Below are positions 58,401-64,000 of a DNA stretch of 64,000 bases, piece after piece; within the stretch, counting starts at the first letter, position 1; each line of letters begins with the position of its first letter. The notes under the pieces were generated by a model. The model made no database searches, had not been told where the DNA came from, and saw nothing but the letters and a program-made list of their open reading frames with translations. The stretch comes from Affinundibacterium nitidum (lineage in GTDB: Bacteria; Pseudomonadota; Gammaproteobacteria; Burkholderiales; Burkholderiaceae_D). The stretch is taken from assembly GCF_014284155.1 (NCBI RefSeq), contig NZ_JACOFZ010000011.1, forward strand, positions 19,490 through 83,489, given 5' to 3'. The position numbers were made by a program, and so were the translations under genes.

Positions 58401-60292
58401 ACGAGCTGAATGAGATCCGGGCTTCCCTAGTCGCCTTAGTGGGACAATTGCCTCACCTGCCTGGAGTCTATCGTTATTTCGATGCGCACGATCAAGTCCT
58501 GTACGTGGGGAAGGCGCGTGACCTTAAAAAAAGGGTTTCAAGTTATTTCCTAAAAAATTTGAGTAGCCCTCGGATCGCGATGATGGTCGAGAAAATTCAT
58601 CGCATGGAAACGACGGTGACGCGCAGCGAGGCTGAAGCGCTGATTCTTGAAAATAATCTTATTAAGGCCTTAAAGCCGAAATACAACATTCTTTTTCGCG
58701 ACGATAAGTCGTATCCTTACCTCAAAATTACGAATGAGGCGTCACCGCGCATGACATATTATCGTGGTGCGGTCGACAAAAAACACCAGTACTTCGGACC
58801 TTTTCCTTCTACTTGGGCGGTGAAGGAGTCGATGCAGCTCTTGCAAAAAATTTTCTTACTGAGAAATTGCGAAGACAGTGTTTTTCTCAATCGCACTAGG
58901 CCGTGTTTATTGCATCAGATTCAGCGTTGCAGTGCACCTTGCGTTGGTAAAATTTCTGAACAAGATTATCTGGCTGACGTGGAAAATGCGGCGCGTTTTT
59001 TACGTGGTCGTCCCACAGAAATTATGCAGTCATTAGAGACGAAAATGTATGACTTTTCCTCGCGCCTAGAATTTGAAAGTGCGGCCATGGTTCGAAATCA
59101 GATGGCTGCTTTGTCAAAGGTACTGCATCAACAGAGCATGGAGACTAGTGGCGATGCAGATATTGATATTCTGGCCGTGGTGGTTGAGGGCGGACGTGCA
59201 TGTGTGAACTTGGCGATGGTTCGAGGTGGTCGCCATTTGGGTGATCGATCCTATTTTCCTGCTGCAGTCGAATACTCTCAGGCGGCTTTAGAGGGGGAGA
59301 TGGAAAGGGAAGTTCTCTCTGCCTTTCTGGCCCAGCATTATGTTGATCAATTTATTCCGGCGCAGTTGATTATGAACGTCGAACTAGATGCTCCAGAGTT
59401 GATGTTGGCGTTGATGGAACAATGCGGCCACAGAATTCAGTGTAGTTATCAGCCGCAAGAGCAAAGGCGCGCTTGGCTTGATATGGCAATCAAGGGGGCG
59501 AAGTTGTCGCTAGCGCGAGCATTGACCGAACAAGGCGCGCAGCAATTGAGGACAAGAGCTTTGGTTGATGTGTTGGAGTTGGAAGTCGAAGACTTGAGCA
59601 CGCTTCGCGTTGAGTGTTTCGACATTAGTCATACCCAAGGCGAGGCAACCCAGGCATCGTGTGTCGTCTTCCATCACCATGCGATGCAGCACGGGGAATA
59701 TCGTCGATTTAATATTAAAGATATTACGGGTGGCGATGATTACGCGGCAATGCGCCAAGTCTTGCAGCGTCGTTTTGAGGCCTTTTCGGTTGTCGAAAAT
59801 CAAGCAGAGATCGTGTCTGAATCAAATGTCAAAGAGAATGAAAGGGTGATGCCAGATATTGTCCTTATTGACGGTGGTAAAGGGCAAGTGGAAGTAGCTC
59901 GTCAAGTTTTTGCCGAATATGGATTGGATCTCAGTTTGATCGTTGGGGTAGCCAAGGGAGAGGGGCGGCGCGTTGGACTTGAGACATTGGTGTTCGTGGA
60001 CGGACGGGAGTCTAAAGAGCTTGGCAAAGAATCTGCTGCACTTATGTTGATAGCTCAAATTCGCGATGAGGCGCATCGCTTTGCGATTACTGGTATGCGT
60101 GCAAAACGTGCGAAGGCACGTCAGACTTCGCGTTTGGAGGAAATAGAAGGCATCGGTCCAAAGCGACGCCAGCGTCTGTTGACTCGATTCGGTGGAATTA
60201 AAGGGGTTGAGGAAGCAAGTGTTGAAGATCTGATGACTGTTGAAGGTATCTCAAAATCACTGGCGGAAGAAATCTACCAACGCCTGCGTTAG
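58388..60292 (+). CDS. uvrC: Excinuclease ABC subunit C
   Basis: The dual-incision nuclease of nucleotide excision repair, 634 residues. Domains: GIY-YIG ([20 protein letters not shown]), a Cys-rich segment, UVR motif ([20 protein letters not shown]), RNase-H-like nuclease ([23 protein letters not shown]), and tandem helix-hairpin-helix at the C-terminus ([17 protein letters not shown]). It overlaps acpS, so it depends on the same transcript. Confidence 0.96.
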   Translation: MPKVNELNEIRASLVALVGQLPHLPGVYRYFDAHDQVLYVGKARDLKKRVSSYFLKNLSSPRIAMMVEKIHRMETTVTRSEAEALILENNLIKALKPKYNILFRDDKSYPYLKITNEASPRMTYYRGAVDKKHQYFGPFPSTWAVKESMQLLQKIFLLRNCEDSVFLNRTRPCLLHQIQRCSAPCVGKISEQDYLADVENAARFLRGRPTEIMQSLETKMYDFSSRLEFESAAMVRNQMAALSKVLHQQSMETSGDADIDILAVVVEGGRACVNLAMVRGGRHLGDRSYFPAAVEYSQAALEGEMEREVLSAFLAQHYVDQFIPAQLIMNVELDAPELMLALMEQCGHRIQCSYQPQEQRRAWLDMAIKGAKLSLARALTEQGAQQLRTRALVDVLELEVEDLSTLRVECFDISHTQGEATQASCVVFHHHAMQHGEYRRFNIKDITGGDDYAAMRQVLQRRFEAFSVVENQAEIVSESNVKENERVMPDIVLIDGGKGQVEVARQVFAEYGLDLSLIVGVAKGEGRRVGLETLVFVDGRESKELGKESAALMLIAQIRDEAHRFAITGMRAKRAKARQTSRLEEIEGIGPKRRQRLLTRFGGIKGVEEASVEDLMTVEGISKSLAEEIYQRLR

Positions 60293-60363
60293 GGAAAGTG
60301 TCCCAGTTTGTTGTGATTTTGTGTGTCTGCAAAATAAAAGCTGTGGCGAAGCGCCTAGCAAAA

Positions 60364-60369
60364 TATAAT
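60364..60369 (+). promoter_or_regulatory. TATAAT -10 element before pgsA
   Basis: A perfect TATAAT 38 bases before the preferred pgsA start; no good -35 is visible, so it is a weak candidate. Confidence 0.35.
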
Positions 60370-60406
60370 GCTGGTAATCGTATTATCAGTTTATTCAAAC
60401 AAAAAA

Positions 60407-61003
60407 ATGCCTTTTAATTTTCCCATTCTTTTGACTTGGTTGAGAGTTGCACTAATTCCTTTGGTGGTTGGTGTCTTTTATGTACCAGATACCTACTTAA
60501 GTCCGTCCGAGAAAAATTTGGCATCGACCGTTGTCTTCATCGTTGCAGCTGTTACGGATTGGTTTGACGGGTTCTTGGCTCGTCGTTGGAATCAAACTTC
60601 GGCGTTCGGTGCTTTTCTCGATCCAGTCGCTGATAAATTGATGGTCGCTGGTGCATTGTTGGTTTTGGTTCAATGGGACAGGGTAAATGCGGTCATTGCT
60701 TTTATTATTATTGGGCGTGAAATTACTATTTCGGCGTTGCGGGAATGGATGGCGCAGATTGGTGCCTCGAAGTCAGTTGCAGTAAGTTCCCTCGGTAAAA
60801 TTAAAACCGCTGCGCAGATGGTAGCGATCCCTATGCTGCTTTTTTATGGCGATTTGTTTGGGGTTGTGAATACTTATCACATCGGTCAAGCCTTGATTTT
60901 GATCGCTGCTGTTCTAACTGTTTGGTCGATGTTTTACTACCTGCGTCGAGCTTGGCCAATGATTAAAGAGAAGGCGGAAAATCAGATTGATCATAATTCT
61001 TGA
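60407..61003 (+). CDS. pgsA: CDP-diacylglycerol-glycerol-3-phosphate 3-phosphatidyltransferase
   Basis: Makes phosphatidylglycerophosphate in the inner membrane. The CDP-alcohol phosphotransferase signature is complete: WFDGFLARRWNQTSAFGAFL followed by DPVADK. Several hydrophobic segments are present. MPFNFPILLTWLRVALIPLV at 60407 is the family start (198 residues); a frame beginning 13 codons earlier would start in the promoter. Its stop codon overlaps the -35 of the tRNA-Gly promoter. Confidence 0.95.
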   Translation: MPFNFPILLTWLRVALIPLVVGVFYVPDTYLSPSEKNLASTVVFIVAAVTDWFDGFLARRWNQTSAFGAFLDPVADKLMVAGALLVLVQWDRVNAVIAFIIIGREITISALREWMAQIGASKSVAVSSLGKIKTAAQMVAIPMLLFYGDLFGVVNTYHIGQALILIAAVLTVWSMFYYLRRAWPMIKEKAENQIDHNS

Positions 61004-61027
61004 CAACTTTGATGGGTGCTATATAAT
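61000..61027 (+). promoter_or_regulatory. Consensus promoter for the tRNA cluster
   Basis: TTGACA (61000-61005), 16-base spacer, TATAAT (61022-61027): a near-perfect sigma-70 promoter 17 bases before the first tRNA-Gly. It overlaps the last bases of pgsA. Confidence 0.88.
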
Positions 61028-61044
61028 GTGTGCCTGTTGTCGAC

Positions 61045-61120
61045 GCGGGAATAGCTCAGTTGGTAGAGCGCAACCTTGCCAAGGTTGAGGTCGAGAGTTC
61101 GAGACTCTTTTCCCGCTCCA
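61045..61120 (+). tRNA. tRNA-Gly (GCC), copy 1
   Basis: A 76-base cloverleaf with acceptor GCGGGAA / TTCCCGC, anticodon GCC at 61078-61080 and an encoded CCA end. Confidence 0.98.
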
Positions 61121-61156
61121 TTTTTTCGGCAGCGTAGTCAGTTTTAGCAGTGCAAT

Positions 61157-61232
61157 GCGGGAATAGCTCAGTTGGTAGAGCGCAACCTTGCCAAGGTTGA
61201 GGTCGAGAGTTCGAGACTCTTTTCCCGCTCCA
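61157..61232 (+). tRNA. tRNA-Gly (GCC), copy 2
   Basis: Identical in sequence to copy 1; anticodon GCC at 61190-61192, CCA encoded. Confidence 0.98.
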
Positions 61233-61256
61233 GAATTCGTAATAGTGTAGTGTAAT

Positions 61257-61332
61257 GCGGGAATAGCTCAGTTGGTAGAGCGCAACCTTGCCAAGGTTGA
61301 GGTCGAGAGTTCGAGACTCTTTTCCCGCTCCA
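61257..61332 (+). tRNA. tRNA-Gly (GCC), copy 3
   Basis: Identical to copies 1 and 2; anticodon GCC at 61290-61292, CCA encoded. It starts 100 bases after copy 2. Confidence 0.98.
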
Positions 61333-61407
61333 AATTCCGAAGGGAAGCGGTGCTTCCCTTTTTTGTTCTAAGTTGTTTGCCTTGCTCGATGTTTGAGTGA
61401 TGCCCTT

Positions 61408-61481
61408 GGCGGGGTAGCAAAGTGGTTATGCAGCGGCCTGCAAAGCCGTAGACGCCGGTTCGATCCCGACCCCCGCCTCCA
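61408..61481 (+). tRNA. tRNA-Cys (GCA)
   Basis: A 74-base cloverleaf with acceptor GGCGGGG / CCCCGCC, anticodon GCA at 61440-61442 and CCA encoded. Confidence 0.97.
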
Positions 61482-61537
61482 AATTTGTCGTAAGACATAG
61501 TGAATGTTACTGATCTTCGATCAGTCGTAAGTTGAGT

Positions 61538-61630
61538 GCCCGAGTGGTGAAACTGGTAGACACATCGGACTTAAAATCCGCCGCTTTCCGTAAAAGGGGC
61601 GTGCCGGTTCAATTCCGGCCTCGGGCACCA
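61538..61630 (+). tRNA. tRNA-Leu (anticodon UAA)
   Basis: A 93-base class II tRNA with acceptor GCCCGAG / CTCGGGC, anticodon TAA at 61572-61574, a long variable arm and CCA encoded. Confidence 0.97.
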
Positions 61631-61647
61631 TTCATATCGTAGTTATT

Positions 61648-61681
61648 AAACCCGCCCTTCGGTCGAAGCGCGGGTTTTTTT
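61648..61681 (+). terminator. Terminator of the tRNA cluster
   Basis: AAACCCGC (61648-61655) pairs with GCGGGTTT (61670-61677), with an inner CTTC / GAAG helix, followed by a T-run. Confidence 0.9.
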
Positions 61682-61722
61682 ATTGCTGTTAAACTAGTGT
61701 TTTTTCTAAGTCGAGAATGTAG

Positions 61723-62856
61723 ATGGAAGCGACCAAAGTGATCGAGTTCGAGCGTCCGCAAATGGAGGCTGGAAGTAGCTGTGTGGCCTCAGCGTGGGCC
61801 CGTGTGCCTGATGTTCCTAGTCTGGCTGAAAAGGTGGGGTTGAAAGAAAAAATTAAAGCCCTTTTGAAGCAGAAAAATGCAGTCTTGGTTGCGCATTATT
61901 ACGTCGATTCTGATCTTCAAGATTTGGCCGAGGAGACTGGTGGTTGTGTATCTGATTCTTTAGAAATGGCGCGTTTTGGACGTGATCACGCTGCTAAGAC
62001 TTTAGTGGTTGCTGGCGTAAAGTTTATGGGGGAGACGGCGAAGATTTTGAGTCCGGAAAAGACTATTTTGATGCCAGATCTCGATGCAACTTGTTCATTG
62101 GATTTGGGTTGTGATCCTGTTGAGTTTTCTGCATTTTGTGATGCACATCCGGATCGGACTGTTGTGGTGTACGCAAATACAAGTGCGGCTGTGAAGGCTC
62201 GTGCCGATTGGATGGTAACTTCAAGCGTTGGTCTGGACATCGTTGCTGAGTTGCATGCTCAAGGAAAAAAGATACTGTGGGCTCCAGATAAGCACTTGGG
62301 CAGTTATATTCAAAAACAAACTGGTGCAGATATGTTGTTGTGGCAGGGATCTTGTCTGGTGCATGATGAGTTCAAAGGTGTTGAGCTCGAAATCCTCAAA
62401 GAGCAGTATCCTGATGCGAAAGTTTTGGTTCATCCGGAATCGCCTGCGGCAGTCGTGGCATTGGCAGACGTCGTTGGTTCGACATCGCAATTGATTAATG
62501 CAGCCATTAATCTCGAGGCGCCGCAGTTTATCGTTGCCACAGATAATGGAATCTTGCATAAAATGCAGATGGCTGCGCCGGGAAAAACCTTCATTGTCGC
62601 GCCAACTGCCGGAAATAGTGCATCCTGCAAGAGTTGTGCACATTGCCCTTGGATGGCGATGAATGGTCTGCGAAACCTTTTGAGTGTGCTTGAGACTGAG
62701 AGTAATCAAATTCAGGTTGATCCCAAAGTGGGTTCTGAAGCGAAAATTGCGATTGATCGTATGTTGGATTTTGCGGCGTCCCGTAAAAAACAGGTTCAGC
62801 CTAGTGGTGCGCTTGAGCGGAATTCAGCGTTGTACTCTGGTATTGGTCCAGCATAA
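61723..62856 (+). CDS. nadA: Quinolinate synthase A
   Basis: Condenses iminoaspartate with dihydroxyacetone phosphate to quinolinate for NAD synthesis. It needs a [4Fe-4S] cluster; ligand Cys can be placed in [23 protein letters not shown] and [34 protein letters not shown] is the usual N-domain motif. At 377 residues it is complete. It precedes nadC by 12 bases; nadB is not in the window. Confidence 0.96.
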   Translation: MEATKVIEFERPQMEAGSSCVASAWARVPDVPSLAEKVGLKEKIKALLKQKNAVLVAHYYVDSDLQDLAEETGGCVSDSLEMARFGRDHAAKTLVVAGVKFMGETAKILSPEKTILMPDLDATCSLDLGCDPVEFSAFCDAHPDRTVVVYANTSAAVKARADWMVTSSVGLDIVAELHAQGKKILWAPDKHLGSYIQKQTGADMLLWQGSCLVHDEFKGVELEILKEQYPDAKVLVHPESPAAVVALADVVGSTSQLINAAINLEAPQFIVATDNGILHKMQMAAPGKTFIVAPTAGNSASCKSCAHCPWMAMNGLRNLLSVLETESNQIQVDPKVGSEAKIAIDRMLDFAASRKKQVQPSGALERNSALYSGIGPA

Positions 62857-62868
62857 TAAGGATTGTAA

Positions 62869-63762
62869 ATGTCAAAGTTGAACTCAAATTTGGAAAACGC
62901 CTTTGCTCCTTTTTCGCAAGACTTGGAGTTGGCTTTAGCACGAAATGTGCAGATAGCCTTGGAAGAGGATGTCGGTGATTGCGATTTAACAGGGCTTCTT
63001 GTGCCCGAATATTCTCGTGTTCGAGCGCAAGTGATTGTGCGTGAAGATGCGATTTTATGTGGTGCACCTTGGTTTGAATCGGTGATGTTTTCGCTCGACT
63101 CAACGATTGTGATTGATTGGCAATATGCAGAAGGCGACCGTATGTCTGCGAACTCGGTTGTGTGTAAAATCGTCGCGCCAGCGCGTGCTCTGCTGACCGC
63201 CGAGCGCAGTGCGCTTAATTTTCTGCAGTTGTTGTCTGCTGCCGCATCTGTGACGCGGTCTTATGTTGATGTGATTCAAGGTACGCGTGCAGCGATTTTA
63301 GATACACGTAAGACACTGCCAGGTATGCGTCTGGCGCAAAAGTATGCAGTGCGTGTCGGTGGTGGCGAAAATCAAAGACTCGCCTTATACGATGGGATCC
63401 TGATCAAGGAAAATCACATTGCTGCGGCCGGTGGTATTGCTGCATCTTTGCGTGTCGCAGATCAGATTTGTGATCAACGTCGGGTTGCGAGTGTTCAAGT
63501 GGAAGTTGAAAGTCTTGATGAATTGACTGAGGCGCTCAATGCGGGTGCTGTTTCCATATTGTTAGATAATTTTGATTTGGCAATGATGCGAAAGGCGGTT
63601 GAAGTTAATCAAGGTCGAGCAAAGCTCGAGGCATCTGGTGGTGTTGATATGCGAACTGTGAGAGCAATCGCTGAGACGGGGGTTGATCGCATTTCCATTG
63701 GTGCGCTAACTAAAGATGTTAAGGCGACCGACTATTCGTTGCGAGTTCTCGGTCCCGAATAG
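62869..63762 (+). CDS. nadC: Nicotinate-nucleotide pyrophosphorylase (quinolinate phosphoribosyltransferase)
   Basis: Converts quinolinate and PRPP to nicotinate mononucleotide. Standard segments are EDVGDCDLTG, AERSALNFLQLLSA, ILDTRKTLPGMRLAQKYAV, GGGENQRLALYDGILIKENH and VEVESLDELTEAL, ending ASGGVDMRTVRAIAETGVDRISIGALTKDV. At 297 residues it is complete and forms an operon with nadA. Confidence 0.97.
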   Translation: MSKLNSNLENAFAPFSQDLELALARNVQIALEEDVGDCDLTGLLVPEYSRVRAQVIVREDAILCGAPWFESVMFSLDSTIVIDWQYAEGDRMSANSVVCKIVAPARALLTAERSALNFLQLLSAAASVTRSYVDVIQGTRAAILDTRKTLPGMRLAQKYAVRVGGGENQRLALYDGILIKENHIAAAGGIAASLRVADQICDQRRVASVQVEVESLDELTEALNAGAVSILLDNFDLAMMRKAVEVNQGRAKLEASGGVDMRTVRAIAETGVDRISIGALTKDVKATDYSLRVLGPE

Positions 63763-63786
63763 TTTGAGCGTCCGGTTTTTTAGTAC

Positions 63787-63816
63787 TTGCGCGACAGCGA
63801 TAAACTTTGCTATAGT
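63787..63816 (+). promoter_or_regulatory. rRNA-operon-type upstream promoter 1
   Basis: TTGCGC (63787-63792), 18-base spacer, TATAGT (63811-63816), followed by a GC-rich TCGCC discriminator, as in stringently controlled promoters. Confidence 0.6.
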
Positions 63817-63938
63817 TCGCCTCCCGCAGAAATGCGGCGCAAGAAAAAGAGTGGCAAGCCAGTCAATTTCCCTATGAGTTTCGATTGATGTAAATGAAAT
63901 AAATCGAAGCGGAGTTTAGAAAGTTTAAACGGAGGGGG

Positions 63939-63967
63939 TTGACGAGAAGTTAGAAAGGCTGCATAAT
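63939..63967 (+). promoter_or_regulatory. rRNA-operon-type upstream promoter 2
   Basis: TTGACG (63939-63944), 17-base spacer, CATAAT (63962-63967), preceded by an AT-rich stretch. The following CTGCTGCTGACGAACAAAAC resembles the leader of a betaproteobacterial 16S rRNA gene, which would lie beyond the window. Confidence 0.7.
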
Positions 63968-64000
63968 CTCGTTTCTCTGCTGCTGACGAACAAAACGATT

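Overview
The window looks like chromosomal DNA of a betaproteobacterium of the order Burkholderiales, most likely Oxalobacteraceae (Undibacterium-like). This is inferred from gene order (tRNA-Leu-tig-clpP-clpX-lon; rpsF-priB-rpsR-rplI-dnaB; leuC-entericidin-leuD-leuB-asd-fimV-truA; lepA-lepB-DUF4845-rnc-era-recO-pdxJ-acpS-uvrC-pgsA), from the protein sequences and from the moderate base composition. No database search was possible. No phage, insertion sequence, integrase or CRISPR array was seen.

Layout. 1-3.7 kb: the N-terminal part of a membrane sensor protein and a TonB-dependent receptor, both on the minus strand. 3.9-8.9 kb: squalene genes hpnE and hpnD, then a three-repeat lipoprotein on the other strand, then an M24-fold protein with hpnC. 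9.2-13.5 kb: a two-gene RND efflux system. 13.7-20 kb: tRNA-Leu(UAG) and the proteostasis block tig-clpP-clpX-lon. 20-24 kb: lexA with two LexA boxes, the small ribosomal operon and dnaB. 24.2-25.9 kb: a PhoU-like/DUF47 protein and a Pit phosphate transporter.

25.9-36.4 kb, minus strand, is the most unusual part. A compact six-gene run encodes an OmpR-type response regulator, its histidine kinase, three paralogous lipoproteins and a small secreted protein. Each lipoprotein has an N-terminal DUF4214 module. Two carry a purple-acid-phosphatase-like metallophosphoesterase; the third carries FN3, PEBP-like and YHYH domains. The first phosphoesterase copy is interrupted by an in-frame TGA. Its place beside Pit suggests, but does not prove, a role in surface phosphate-ester use. 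36.7-41.3 kb: a LytTR regulator with a LytS-type kinase that has an unusual insert, and a receiver-DUF3369-GGDEF-EAL protein with a degenerate GGDEF site.

41.6-63.8 kb, plus strand, is core metabolism: aroC; leucine synthesis (leuC, leuD, leuB, with an entericidin-like lipoprotein inside); asd; fimV; truA; then a translation-coupled lepA-to-uvrC block; pgsA; three identical tRNA-Gly genes, tRNA-Cys and tRNA-Leu(UAA); and nadA-nadC. The last 240 bases hold two strong promoter-like sites that resemble the leader of an rRNA operon lying beyond the window.
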